DNA from: Oscillospiraceae bacterium
Lineage (GTDB): Bacteria > Bacillota > Clostridia > Oscillospirales > Oscillospiraceae
NCBI GenBank assembly: GCA_910575265.1
Contig: CAJTEA010000009.1
Span: forward strand, 62,001 to 126,000
DNA: 64,000 nt
Reading direction: 5' to 3'
Part shown: piece after piece, positions 32,185 to 40,573 of the stretch
Layout of the letters: each line of letters begins with the position of its first letter
Position numbering within the stretch: the stretch's first letter is position 1
Notes under the pieces: model-generated
What the model was told of the DNA's origin: nothing
The model's database searches: none
What the model saw: only the letters and a program-made list of their open reading frames with translations
Program-made: the position numbers and the translations under genes

Positions 32185-32473
32185 GGTTAAAATCTACCCT
32201 GCGGCAAAGCAGGACTTGCTGGACATTGTTGACTATCTGAACACACTTTCCCCTGACGCTGCCCTGCGGTACTATGACCTTCTGACGGAGCAGATCGCCA
32301 GTCTGTCCCATATGCCGGAGCGCTGCCCACGTCCCAGAGATTTAGCTCTGGCCGCAAAAGGCTACCGCTGCCTGCTTGTTGAAAAATACCTTGTTTTCTA
32401 CGTGGTGGCCGGGGATACAGTGCAGATTCGGCGTATCATTTACGGGCGAAGGGATTACAGTTCCCTCTTGTAA
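32171..32473 (+). CDS. RelE/ParE-family toxin
   Basis: This 100-aa toxin of the RelE/ParE fold reads YKVKIYPAAKQDLLDIVDYL, then LSHMPERCPRPRDLALAAKG and YRCLLVEKYLVFYVVAGDTV, ending in IRRIIYGRRDYSSLL. Members cleave ribosome-bound mRNA or inhibit gyrase; which applies here cannot be told from the sequence. It is translationally coupled to the antitoxin. Confidence 0.9.
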   Translation: MESYKVKIYPAAKQDLLDIVDYLNTLSPDAALRYYDLLTEQIASLSHMPERCPRPRDLALAAKGYRCLLVEKYLVFYVVAGDTVQIRRIIYGRRDYSSLL

Positions 32474-32514
32474 AGGCCAAGGGCGGGGACATTGAACCCC
32501 GCCCTTGCCTTTCC

Positions 32515-32874
32515 TCAACCGCCAGTGATGAGGGTGAGGATCTCACGGGTGAAGGTAATGACGATACCGCCGGCGATGGTGAGCATACCGTTGGCCCGCT
32601 GGGAGGGGTCGTGGCTCTTGAGGGACAAGCCCAGCTGGAGGATGCCAAAGCCCAGCAGGATCAGGCCGATGGCGCGGATCAGGGAAAAGATGAATTCACT
32701 CAGATTCTCCACGATCTGCAGGGGATCATCCGCCGCGAAGGCGGGGACGATCATGACGGCCATGGACAGCACCAGACAGGCGAAGAGGGCGTAGGCCCGC
32801 TTGGCGCGGCGCTCAATCTTCTTCTGGCGCTCCAGGGTGTTCAGGGGCTTCTGGGACTTCTTCATGATCTTCAT
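32515..32874 (-). CDS. Small T4SS membrane protein (VirB2/TrbC-like)
   Basis: This 119-aa protein has a basic N-terminus, a first hydrophobic segment (AYALFACLVLSMAVMIVPAF, with AFAA resembling a signal-peptidase site) and a second near residue 75 (LIRAIGLILLGFGILQLGL). The two-helix layout is that of pilin-like VirB2/TrbC proteins. It overlaps the end of virD4 by about 60 bases and precedes trbL, the usual ICE order. The family call is by layout and position. Confidence 0.7.
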   Translation of the reverse strand: MKIMKKSQKPLNTLERQKKIERRAKRAYALFACLVLSMAVMIVPAFAADDPLQIVENLSEFIFSLIRAIGLILLGFGILQLGLSLKSHDPSQRANGMLTIAGGIVITFTREILTLITGG

Positions 32875-33703
32875 AGGTTGCAGTCTCCTTTTCTTCATCA
32901 GATGGTTCGGTTTCCTGGGCGAACAGTGGTTCTCCCTGGAATTTCAGCTCAGGCTTCTCCTGATGGTGGATGTAGGGTGGCCCGCCGCCGTCAACGGTGT
33001 AACGGATGGCGGGGTGATCGGTCAGCTCGTACTTCAGGTCCATCACCGGCTTGGCGCCGCGGATGAACAGGATGGCGTAGCGGTTGTCTAGCCCCCGCAC
33101 CTCATCCGGGGTCAACAATTCACGACCACTCATTTGAAAATTGGTGGAGTACGAGCCGGATTTCCCCTTGGTCTGGCCGTGGGTCCGGGTGTCGATAGTG
33201 GCTTTCCCAAGGGCTTCGGAAATGTACTTGTGGGTTGACGATTCGTTGCCGCCCAAGTACAGAATCGTGTCTGAATTGCCCGGAATTGTCTCCCAACTAT
33301 CCTTATAAAGTTCTTTTATCTGTGCCATGTTCTGGATGATGGTGCTTGCGGAAATGTTGCGGGAGCGCATGGTTGCCAGCTCACGGGTGAAGCCTGGAAG
33401 GGGCATGGCAGCGAACTCGTCCAGCACGAAGTGGACGTGGCAGGGCAAGGCCCCATGGTGGATCTGGTCGGCGCTGTAGTAGAGAGCCTGGAATGCCTGG
33501 GCGTAGAGCAGGCTCACCAAAAAATTCAGGCTGTTGTCGTTGTCCGGTATCACCGCGTACAGCGCACACTTTTTCTCTCCCAAAGTGTAGAGGTCCATAT
33601 CGTCATGGTCTGTGATGGCCTTGATCTGGGGCAGATTGAAGGACGCCAGCCGGACGGCGGTGGACACAAGGATCGATTTTGAGGTCTTGCCTGAACGAGT
33701 TGT
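32813..33703 (-). pseudogene. VirD4/TraG coupling protein, C-terminal part
   Basis: About 296 codons of the type IV coupling ATPase remain, from GKTSKSILVSTAVRLASFNL through Walker B-type HFVLDEFAAMPLPGF, then LYLGGNESSTHKYISEALGK to an acidic tail. The N-terminal half, with Walker A and the membrane anchor, is absent. The frame upstream of about 33703 is unrelated sequence, the end of element D. The missing half should lie beyond the right edge of the window. Confidence 0.88.
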
Positions 33704-33795
33704 CAAGGACTTTTTAATACAGTTCACAGAATATTCAAAAAATCGACACAGCAAAAGCCGGGGGCCAAATGGCTCCCGGCCTGCTCATGCGCCGC

Positions 33796-33999
33796 TTACT
33801 CGTCAGCCATCATCCGGCGGACTTCCTCGCGGAGCATACGCTTGATTTTGTCCTCCATCGTTTCAGTGCTGGTTTCGCTGAAATGCGCCCATACAAGGTA
33901 GGTGGTTTTGCCGATTTTCTTTACCATAGAGGGCGGGGTGTCCGGCTTGGGGCGGGGGAAGGTCATGCCTGCGGTAGCGTTGGGAAGTTTATTTGCCAT
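33796..33999 (-). CDS. tnpW: TnpW-family transposon protein
   Basis: This 67-aa protein has the pattern RPKPDTPPSMVKKIGKTTYL, then VWAHFSETSTETMEDKI and a basic helix RMLREEVRRM. The family is a marker of Tn4451-like elements, located opposite the recombinase end, as here. Function unknown. Confidence 0.8.
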   Translation of the reverse strand: MANKLPNATAGMTFPRPKPDTPPSMVKKIGKTTYLVWAHFSETSTETMEDKIKRMLREEVRRMMADE

Positions 34000-34011
34000 A
34001 GGCGGCTCCTC

Positions 34012-34839
34012 TCAGTCCATCAAATTTTTCAAACGTGCCAGCTTGTCCTGCGCCGTAGCCCTGCGGAAGTTTTCGCCCGAAAAGCGGATAGGGGCGCACA
34101 TCTCCAACAGGCGGTCATAGATACGGGCATGGGCGGTGTCCTGGGGGTGCTGCAAGTCCTGGAGGGACAGATTGGTGGTGACGATCAGCGGCCTGCGGCT
34201 GCGGTAGCGGCTGTCAATCACATTGTAGACCTGTTCTAAACTGTACTCCGTCCCGCGCTCCATGCCGAAGTCATCCAGTATCAGCAGCGGGGCGCGGCAG
34301 AGGCGGGTTATGTACTCGTTGCAGCCCTCGAAGCTGGCAGTCAAATCGTTCAGTATCAGGGCAAAGTTGGTCATGCGGACGGCCACCTCCTGCTCCATCA
34401 GGGCATTGGCGACGCAACCGGCGAAGTAGCTTTTGCCGGTTCCCACGCCTCCCCACAGCAGATAGCCAATGTTCTCCGCTTGCATGGTCAGCCAGTTCTC
34501 AACATAGAAACGGGCGTGTTTCATCTGCTGGCATTTGCCGTTGTCGTTGGCGAACGTCCACCCCCGCATAGCCGGGTCGGTAAAGCCCCGGCGTTTCAGA
34601 TCGGCCACAGCCTGACGGTGACGGCGGGCCTCCTGCTCCGCCGCCTCCCGGTCAAGGCGCTCCTGCTCACAGCGGCAGGGGTGGGGCAGCAAACGGCCCT
34701 CCAGCGGCGGTGCGTCCATGCGAAACTGTTTCGGGGTACGGCACTTGCCGCAGTACAAAAGCCCGTCCTCGCCAGTGTAGTCCCCCGGTTCCAGCCAGGT
34801 CACGGTGATGCGCTTGATGATGCTATCGAAATCGTTCAT
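34012..34839 (-). CDS. DnaC/IstB-like ATP-binding protein
   Basis: This 275-aa AAA+ helicase-loader-like ATPase has an N-terminal zinc site (LYCGKCRTPKQF and HPCRCEQER). Walker A is LLWGGVGTGKSYFAG (about 133) and Walker B is PLLILDDFGMER (about 190). Sensor region LIVTTNLSLQDLQ and RIYDRLLEMCAPI follow. AGGGCGAG precedes the ATG. It follows the rep genes in the same direction, so it probably loads the host helicase at the element's origin. Confidence 0.9.
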   Translation of the reverse strand: MNDFDSIIKRITVTWLEPGDYTGEDGLLYCGKCRTPKQFRMDAPPLEGRLLPHPCRCEQERLDREAAEQEARRHRQAVADLKRRGFTDPAMRGWTFANDNGKCQQMKHARFYVENWLTMQAENIGYLLWGGVGTGKSYFAGCVANALMEQEVAVRMTNFALILNDLTASFEGCNEYITRLCRAPLLILDDFGMERGTEYSLEQVYNVIDSRYRSRRPLIVTTNLSLQDLQHPQDTAHARIYDRLLEMCAPIRFSGENFRRATAQDKLARLKNLMD

Positions 34840-35150
34840 AAGCTCTCGCCCTCCTTGCACGAATAGTCAGATACGCCTTTACCCTTGCGCCTGTCCTCCT
34901 TGGCCCAGCGGCGAATGGTGGCGGCGTGGCTCTTGTAGGTCTTGCCGGTGGAGGCCATGTACTCGGATAATCTCTCGATGTACTCCTGCCAGACAGAGGG
35001 GAAGTCGGCTTGCAGTTCGGCAACCTCGGCCTCGGTCAGAAAGACGTTCTCATAGCGGCCTCGTGCGCGGGCGCATGCGCCCTCTCTCACATCAGGTAAT
35101 TCACTCAGGTTACTCGTAAGGTTATTAGTGGACAATTTTCTGTCCATCAA
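34836..35150 (-). CDS. C-terminal domain of the RepA-type initiator in a separate frame
   Basis: This 104-aa helical frame contains FLTEAEVAELQADFPSVWQE, then YIERLSEYMASTGKTYKSHA and ATIRRWAKEDRR, the usual C-terminal domain of RepA_N-type initiators of such elements. It is in the +1 frame relative to the N-terminal domain gene (35125-35547), and the two frames overlap by 26 bases inside a repeat array. It may be made separately from a start near 35147, as a frameshift product, or not at all. It overlaps the dnaC-like start. Confidence 0.75.
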   Translation of the reverse strand: MMDRKLSTNNLTSNLSELPDVREGACARARGRYENVFLTEAEVAELQADFPSVWQEYIERLSEYMASTGKTYKSHAATIRRWAKEDRRKGKGVSDYSCKEGESL

Positions 35151-35547
35151 AGGGATAGTTTTCTGTCCGTCTGGAGGATAATTTTTTGTCCATCAAACGG
35201 ACAATATCCTGTCCATCAGGTATCTTTACAAAAATGCGGTTTGGCTGGGACTGGCCCCGACGTTTGCGCTCAATCAAACCAGCAGTTTCCAGTTCGTTCA
35301 ATGCGTTCTTGACGGTCATGGGGCTGCGGTCAATGGCGTTGGCAATTTCAACGATGGGAAAGACGATGTAAATCTGGCCGTTATTATCGGCCCAGCCGTT
35401 GGCCTGGGAGAGCTGCGCCCTGTCCAGCAGAACGGCATAAACCAGCTTGGTTGCCAGTGCCAAATCCGCCTCCATCAGAAAACGGGGGAATGGCAGATAG
35501 GGCGGCATTTTTGTGTCCGCTGTCATGTAGTCAGCAATCGTGTTCAC
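35125..35547 (-). CDS. RepA_N-type replication initiator, N-terminal domain
   Basis: This 140-aa winged-helix DNA-binding domain reads YLPFPRFLMEADLALATKLV, then YAVLLDRAQLSQANGWADNN, IYIVFPIVEIANAIDRSPMT and VKNALNELETAGLIERKRRG. The frame closes inside a 23-bp repeat array, whereas homologues continue into the C-terminal domain found in the next frame. The RepA_N family often keeps its origin iterons inside the rep gene, which matches the array here. Confidence 0.85.
   Translation of the reverse strand: MNTIADYMTADTKMPPYLPFPRFLMEADLALATKLVYAVLLDRAQLSQANGWADNNGQIYIVFPIVEIANAIDRSPMTVKNALNELETAGLIERKRRGQSQPNRIFVKIPDGQDIVRLMDKKLSSRRTENYPFDGQKIVH
35132..35223. repeat. Four 23-bp iteron-like repeats inside the rep gene
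   Basis: Units begin at 35132, 35155, 35178 and 35201, each containing the core TTTTCTGTCCATCAAA with small changes and a constant 23-base period. They lie at the junction of the two rep domains and are the likely origin of replication. Because 23 is not a multiple of three, each gained or lost unit changes the reading frame. Confidence 0.8.
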
Positions 35548-35665
35548 CTCCCGTTTGTAACGGTTTAGAGGACCGTTTTAAGGGTTCAGAATGAAAAGTA
35601 TCAGGCCCCCTATTGACCACGCCTGGAAAGCCTTGAAAAATCAGGGGCGTTTGGGGCCTAAAGCG

Positions 35666-36004
35666 TTACATACCAGCCCTATGTCGGCGCACCCGTTCAC
35701 GGGTCTTTCGCCGCCGCTCCTGCTCGGCGCAATCAGGGCAGTGTTTGGCCCGGTTGGATTTGGGGATGTACCAGCCGCCGCACAGGACGCATTTCTTCAT
35801 GTTCTCCCGGTGGAGCAGGGCGGCGCACAGACTTTCATCCAACGGCAGCACAGCGGCCCGAAACCAGCGACAAATCAGGGAGTAAGAAATAGATTGTGGG
35901 CAGACACATTCCTCCCCATCGTCCAGCAGGAGGCAGTTGCCGTCCTGGTAGTTGCAGCAGCTATGCACCAGCCGCCGGACGGCCCGATATTGCTGATAGG
36001 TCAT
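35666..36004 (-). CDS. Cysteine-rich VLP-type protein
   Basis: The 112-aa protein has a conserved N-terminus (TYQQYRAVRRLVHSCCNYQD) and CLLLDDGEECVCPQ. A C-terminal zinc-ribbon-like CVLCGGWYIPKSNRAKHCPDC precedes a basic tail. These Cys-rich proteins commonly overlap the stop of MobL relaxases, as here (4 bases). Probably a nucleic-acid-binding mobilization accessory. Confidence 0.8.
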   Translation of the reverse strand: MTYQQYRAVRRLVHSCCNYQDGNCLLLDDGEECVCPQSISYSLICRWFRAAVLPLDESLCAALLHRENMKKCVLCGGWYIPKSNRAKHCPDCAEQERRRKTRERVRRHRAGM

Positions 36005-37488
36005 CGCTCCTGTTCCTCCCTGCGCTGGGTCTGGCCCTCCCTGGCAAGCCGGTCAGCAGTCTTTTTCAGCGTTTCCACCGCCTTAATGTCCTCCCGCATG
36101 GAGCGCATTGTCAGGTAGTCGGCCTCTTTCTCGGCGGTCAGCCTTTGGACCTCGGTCCTCCATGCCTTGGGGGTGATGGCCTCGCCGGATGCTTTCAGCG
36201 TGTCCAGGTAACGGACAGCGGCATCGAACAGGGCAAGGTCGGCACTGTGCCGCTGCTCGAATTGCTCCCGCTTGGCCGGGGCAATCTTGTCCAATTTCTG
36301 GCGGACAGGCTTATATTTTTGATACTGCGCCCACATTTCCAGTCGTTCATCCAGCACTGACAACCGGCGCTCCGCCTTGACAATCTTGCCGCACAAATCA
36401 TAATAGCCGCTGTTCATGGCGGAAACCTTTTCATAAAGCTGCTCCATAGAGGAAATTCCATTTTCCATCAGGAAGTTAAACAAATTTGCATCCGCTTTGA
36501 GTGCCCTGACCTTGGCATATTGGGAAGTCGGGGCGGTGTCTTGCTTTGCCTGAAAAAGAAAATCCATGATGCTTTCCCGGCCCTGGGGCTGGGGCTGGGG
36601 CTGGGGCTGGGCAGATTGCTCCTTGCTCCAGTTGTAGAGCCGGGTAATGCGGGCTTTGATTTCTTTCAGCAGCTTGTTGTCAGCGGCGATTTCCCGGTTG
36701 ATGTTCCCTTTCTCGGTGACAATGCCCCGGCGCTCCATCTGGCTGGCGGCAGGCCCCATGTGAACGGTTGGAATTTTGTCAACGCCCTGGCGCTTATAGC
36801 TGCGGTGGTCGATGCGCTCCGGCCTGCCTGCGGCCTCCAAAACTCGGTTGGTATAAGCCGCCCACGCCGCCCGCCACTTCTCGGCGTTCTCTCGGCGGTT
36901 CCAGTCGGTGGTGTCCTCACGGTGGTTCTTCCAGCCGCCTTTGCCGTCCGGGATGCGCTGGCCCTGGCCGTCCAGATCGTAAACCTTGCGGCACTTTGCA
37001 CCCCACTCGCCATTTTCTTTTATAGGCCGAATTGTCAGCATGATGTGAGCGTGGGGATTGCCGTCATCCTTGTCATGGAGCGCAAAGTCAGCGCACATTC
37101 CAGCGTCAACAAAATTGTCTTTCACGAAAGAGCGGACAAGGGCAAGCTGCTCCGACCTGGACAGTTCCACGGGCAAGGCCACTTCAATCTCCCTGGCAAG
37201 CTGGGCATCGCTGGATTTCTCTATCTGCTCCACGCTGTTCCAGAGGGTGGAGCGGTCTTGAAACTCCGGCGGGGCGTGAGAGGGCAGCATGATTTCTGTA
37301 TGGACAACACCACCTTTGCGTGTGTAGTCATGGGTCAGGCCGTCCCACTCGTTCACCAGTTTTTCGCCGCTCCGATATGCGGCAGCGGCCACGGCGGACT
37401 TGCCCTGGCTCCGCTGGATGATTTGTATAGGACAATGAAAAATTGCCGTAAAAAAGCACCTCCTTCCGATGGTGGATATTGGCCCCAC
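36001..37488 (-). CDS. MobA/MobL-family relaxase
   Basis: This relaxase of about 480 aa would nick element D's oriT. It shows AIFHCPIQIIQRSQGKSAVA, AAAYRSGEKL, the metal triad region CADFALHDKDDGNPHAHIML (about 150) and a long helical C-terminus with a Pro-Gln repeat near 300. The coordinates use an upstream GTG. The expected start codon of the conserved N-terminus (37449-37447) is ACG where ATG is usual, directly behind AAGGAGGTG, so normal initiation may be lost. An inverted repeat just upstream is a candidate oriT. Confidence 0.85.
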   Translation of the reverse strand: MGPISTIGRRCFFTAIFHCPIQIIQRSQGKSAVAAAAYRSGEKLVNEWDGLTHDYTRKGGVVHTEIMLPSHAPPEFQDRSTLWNSVEQIEKSSDAQLAREIEVALPVELSRSEQLALVRSFVKDNFVDAGMCADFALHDKDDGNPHAHIMLTIRPIKENGEWGAKCRKVYDLDGQGQRIPDGKGGWKNHREDTTDWNRRENAEKWRAAWAAYTNRVLEAAGRPERIDHRSYKRQGVDKIPTVHMGPAASQMERRGIVTEKGNINREIAADNKLLKEIKARITRLYNWSKEQSAQPQPQPQPQGRESIMDFLFQAKQDTAPTSQYAKVRALKADANLFNFLMENGISSMEQLYEKVSAMNSGYYDLCGKIVKAERRLSVLDERLEMWAQYQKYKPVRQKLDKIAPAKREQFEQRHSADLALFDAAVRYLDTLKASGEAITPKAWRTEVQRLTAEKEADYLTMRSMREDIKAVETLKKTADRLAREGQTQRREEQER

Positions 37489-37530
37489 CGGAAAGTGACA
37501 GACGCGCAGCGGGTGTCACTTTCTGGCGGG
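37485..37530 (-). other. Inverted repeat upstream of MobL, candidate oriT
   Basis: GAAAGTGACA (37491-37500) and TGTCACTTTC (37514-37523) are perfectly complementary, 13 bases apart, about 40 bases upstream of the relaxase start region. oriT of MobA/L elements usually lies here. No known nic sequence was matched. Confidence 0.5.
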
Positions 37531-37642
37531 GGTGCAAGGGGATTGGGGAGCGCAGCTCCCCATCGCGCTCGGAGAGCGCAACAGCCCCCGGCAGGGCGCA
37601 CGACACCGGAACGGTGTATAAGTGCGCCATTCGGACTGAGAA

Positions 37643-37912
37643 TTACTTCTCACTCCGTTTTTCGGTGTTTTTTTCTGCAAGTTCCCTCGCTCCCGGCAAA
37701 CGGGAGAGGGCAATCAGGAACGCCTTGACTTCCTCACCCTCCATGCCGACAACTGCTGGGAAAACGGCCTCTAAAATGGCCCCGCGACCAATCAGCCGGT
37801 GTGTCCTGGCCCGGTGTTCCTCGGTACGCTTTCGGTTCAGTAAAATCTTCTTCTGGTTCTGCAACTGGCCGATTTTCTTCTCGACCTGCTGTTCCTCCTG
37901 GGACTTGTCCAT
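37643..37912 (-). CDS. DUF3847 family protein
   Basis: This 89-aa protein starts with a coiled coil (EEQQVEKKIGQLQNQKKILL) followed by RTEEHRARTHRLIGRGAILE, the family hallmark, and a short C-terminal part. The start at 37912 follows GGAGG. The family is restricted to mobilizable elements and adjoins relaxase genes; its function is unknown. Confidence 0.85.
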   Translation of the reverse strand: MDKSQEEQQVEKKIGQLQNQKKILLNRKRTEEHRARTHRLIGRGAILEAVFPAVVGMEGEEVKAFLIALSRLPGARELAEKNTEKRSEK

Positions 37913-37917
37913 GAATA

Positions 37918-38379
37918 TCAATCCTCCTTTTTCAGCCAGCCATTTTTGGCAAAAATCTTCTTCAATTTTCTGATGGCACTGGTGATGCTCTCGGTGGCAC
38001 AGCTCCCGCTTACGCCCTCGTCCGCCGCAATCTCCCGAAACTTTTTCTCCAAGGCAAACCGGGCATGGAGCCGCCGCACCTGGGTGGGGGATAGCTGGGT
38101 AATGGCCTCCGCCAGACGTTCCAGCAGCAGTTCTTTAGCGGCCTCGTCAATCTCCCGAATAATCAAATCTTCCGGGGACTGCACCAAGAACATAGCGTGG
38201 TTCTCAATGCCGGGGCTGCAATCCATGCTGTAAACATGGTAGTAACTTTTCCTGCCCTCCTGCCGGTTCTCATAGAGCCGACATTCCTCCATGACGGCGG
38301 CAACCTCGTCCGGCACTTCAATGAATGTGTCCTTTGTGTAGAGAGGGTAGTAGTGCTTTCGCAAATTGATAACTGCCAT
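37918..38379 (-). CDS. Sigma-70 region-4-like regulator 3
   Basis: This 153-aa protein begins MAVINLRKHYYPLYTKDTFI and ends in a region-4-type HTH (LSPTQVRRLHARFALEKKFR, then EIAADEGVSGSCATESITSA). It is closely related in layout to the two upstream sigma-like genes. It and DUF3847 are tightly packed (5 bases). Probably controls mobilization genes. Confidence 0.8.
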   Translation of the reverse strand: MAVINLRKHYYPLYTKDTFIEVPDEVAAVMEECRLYENRQEGRKSYYHVYSMDCSPGIENHAMFLVQSPEDLIIREIDEAAKELLLERLAEAITQLSPTQVRRLHARFALEKKFREIAADEGVSGSCATESITSAIRKLKKIFAKNGWLKKED

Positions 38380-38386
38380 GCCGCCC

Positions 38387-38839
38387 TCACTTTCCCTGGG
38401 GATGGTCTGCGTAGTAGCGGCGCAGATTGCACAGGCCACGGCGGATAGAGAGGCACACGTTACTGTTGTGAACACACTCCCGGTCTGCGATCTGCTGCTG
38501 GGTCAGCCCTCCCAGGTAGTAGGCGCACAGACGGCGGGCCTGGGTGGGGGTGGTGTAGGCAAGGGCCTCCCGCAAGGCAGCGGCCAGCCGGTCACGCTCG
38601 GCCTGTTCCTCCGCCAGCATGACAAGCTGCTCCGGGGACGGGCTGTGTTCCAAAGCATAGTTCTCCATCCAGTCGAAAGCGTCCAGCGAGTAGAACGCCC
38701 GGTGATACCGCTTGCGGCGCTCATAGTTCCGCATTTCTCTGATGGATTGGCACAGCACGTCAAAGACTTCTTCGCTGACCTCCACCAGTTTGTCTTGCTG
38801 GCAGTGGGGATAATGGAGCCGCAGATTGATGATTTTCAT
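38387..38839 (-). CDS. Sigma-70 region-4-like regulator 2
   Basis: This 150-aa paralogue starts MKIINLRLHYPHCQQDKLVE. Its C-terminal HTH is TTPTQARRLCAYYLGGLTQQ, then QIADRECVHNSNVCLSIRRG. TAGGAGG precedes the start at 38839. Seven bases separate it from the next gene. Confidence 0.8.
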   Translation of the reverse strand: MKIINLRLHYPHCQQDKLVEVSEEVFDVLCQSIREMRNYERRKRYHRAFYSLDAFDWMENYALEHSPSPEQLVMLAEEQAERDRLAAALREALAYTTPTQARRLCAYYLGGLTQQQIADRECVHNSNVCLSIRRGLCNLRRYYADHPQGK

Positions 38840-38857
38840 ATAGCCTCCTAAATGACA

Positions 38858-38891
38858 GGAGGGACAAACAGCCGAAACTGCTTGTCCCTCC
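38858..38891 (-). repeat. Hairpin between two sigma-like genes
   Basis: GGAGGGACAA and TTGTCCCTCC pair perfectly just upstream of the ribosome site of the gene at 38839, the same position as the terminator hairpin before the second sigma-like gene in element B. No T-run follows. Confidence 0.55.
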
Positions 38892-38953
38892 CGATGATGG
38901 AGCATTTTGCCCCTCACCTTATAGCCCACTTAGGGGGTCTACCGACAAGGTGT

Positions 38954-39352
38954 TTACCGAAAGATTTTGAAGAACTTTTTGCGGACGGCCTCAATGCTCA
39001 ACTGCACAGCCTGTTTCGAGCATCCGCACATTTCCCCAATCTCGGCACAGTTAAAATCGTACAGCGCATAGAGCAAGAACCGCTCCCGCTGGGTGTCGGT
39101 ACAGAGCGCCAGCACCGCCAGAATTTCATTCAGTGTTTCCTGCTGGCAAACCAATTCCTCCGGCGTGGCACAATAGGGTAAGCGGCCTTCCGTAGCGATT
39201 ATGTACTCGTCACACTTGCGTCCGTCCCAATACCGCTGACGCTCCCGGTAGAGTTTCCGATTGTTCCGCTTGGCCTGTTCCAGATAGTCGGCAACATCGG
39301 CGCTGACCTCGACAGACGCAAACCGCCCGTTGATTTTGATGGTAATTTCCAT
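38954..39352 (-). CDS. Sigma-70 region-4-like regulator 1
   Basis: This 132-aa protein starts MEITIKINGRFASVEVSADV and ends in the HTH CTDTQRERFLLYALYDFNCA, then EIGEMCGCSKQAVQLSIEAV. It is first of three tandem paralogues, probably a cascade or heteromeric regulator of element D. Confidence 0.8.
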   Translation of the reverse strand: MEITIKINGRFASVEVSADVADYLEQAKRNNRKLYRERQRYWDGRKCDEYIIATEGRLPYCATPEELVCQQETLNEILAVLALCTDTQRERFLLYALYDFNCAEIGEMCGCSKQAVQLSIEAVRKKFFKIFR

Positions 39353-39744
39353 CGTCCTTTCCTCCGTTCAGATTTTTGGGGTCTGAACGGGGAAGGGCGG
39401 GGAACGGCAGCGAGGCCGGTGTCGCTGGCCCGGAAATAGAAAAGCGCCCGTATGGTGCAAGACCATTCGGGCGCGGGGCATAACAGTACGAGCCGTCAGA
39501 AAACGACTATTTTTGCAAACATGGGTAGGGGATGCCGCTGCGGGAGGCAGGCTTTTTTTGACAAGTGACTATCTATCTGTAATCGCATGGCGGCATCCTC
39601 CTGTATGCCGCCAGTGGATATAAAAACAGCGGCTTTGAATAATCAAAACCGCCGCTGGAAAGAGCGTTTGGACATGAGAAATCGGCCTGCCCAGCAGCGG
39701 TTTTTTTCTTTTCTGCCGCTGGGCAGACTTGGCTTTATTGGCTT
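39353..39744 (-). other. Control region upstream of the sigma-like genes
   Basis: No gene is supported in these 390 bases. It contains several GC-rich inverted repeats (for example GCGGC blocks near 39580-39660). Its layout resembles 19165-19584 of element B, so both probably carry the promoter and leader of the sigma-like operons. Confidence 0.45.
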
Positions 39745-39900
39745 CTATTTAGGCCATCCCAAATAAATTGCAATGAGAACAAATAATATTCCGAGTGCGA
39801 TAAGGATTATAGGCCACCCCTTTTGCTTTCTGCGGGAAATCCCGATTACAACAAACAATATCCCCAGCAGCATTGACGCAATCATCGCAAGAAATCCCAT
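39745..39900 (-). CDS. Small two-helix membrane protein (51 aa)
   Basis: A short gene encodes FLAMIASMLLGILFVVIGIS, RRKQKGW, then IILIALGILFVLIAIYLGW: two membrane helices with a basic hairpin. GGAG lies upstream of the start at 39900, and the gene follows the ABC ATPase by one base. It probably belongs to that ABC operon (immunity- or sensor-like small protein), which is inferred from position. Confidence 0.65.
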   Translation of the reverse strand: MGFLAMIASMLLGILFVVIGISRRKQKGWPIILIALGILFVLIAIYLGWPK

Positions 39901-39901
39901 T

Positions 39902-40573
39902 TTATTTACTCCTTTCAAGATGTATTACTCTATCATGACGATTGGCTATTTCCAAATCATGAGTTACAGTAATGATGGTGGTGTTAAACTCTTTGTTCAT
40001 GTTAAAAAGCAAGGTTACAATTCTTTCTCTATTCTCTACATCCAGGGAGGCCGTAGGTTCATCTGCCAAAATAATTTGAGGGTTCATGATGATTCCCCTG
40101 GCAAATACGGCTCTGGCCTTTTCTCCGCCGGAACATTCAAGAGGTTTCTTTTTTAGTATGTGTTTGATCTCAATCGCGCTAACGACAGTCTCAAAATCCT
40201 TAACCTCTCCAATGCGCCTTTTTTCAGAACTTGCATAAAGGAACGGCAGCTTGATGTTATCTTCAATCGTCAAAGAGTTAATGAGTGCCGATTCTTGAAG
40301 AACAAAGCCAATCCGTTGATTTCGCCATTGCGCTAACTGGCTTGTATGTAACTGATCTGTCGGAGAACCGAAAAGCGTATATTCACCGGCATAATTTTGA
40401 TCAAGCAATCCAATGATATTGAGCAAGGAACTTTTTCCTGCTCCCGATTCGCCTACAATGGCAATTTTTTCACCGGCGGCGACTTCAAGCCTGAAATCAT
40501 TTAATATTGAAATCTGCGTCTTTTTGCTCTTGTAGATTTTTTCTTTCACGCTGAGATCAATCATCTTCGTCAT
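39902..40573 (-). CDS. ABC transporter ATP-binding protein (MacB/LolD type)
   Basis: This 223-aa ATPase shows Walker A VGESGAGKSSLLN (about 41), signature CSGGEKARAVFARGI (about 152), Walker B PQIILADEPTASLD (about 172) and H-loop ITVTHDLEIAN. It belongs to the MacB-like group pairing with FtsX-type permeases, and overlaps its permease by four bases. Together they would move a lipophilic peptide or provide antimicrobial resistance. Confidence 0.92.
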   Translation of the reverse strand: MTKMIDLSVKEKIYKSKKTQISILNDFRLEVAAGEKIAIVGESGAGKSSLLNIIGLLDQNYAGEYTLFGSPTDQLHTSQLAQWRNQRIGFVLQESALINSLTIEDNIKLPFLYASSEKRRIGEVKDFETVVSAIEIKHILKKKPLECSGGEKARAVFARGIIMNPQIILADEPTASLDVENRERIVTLLFNMNKEFNTTIITVTHDLEIANRHDRVIHLERSK

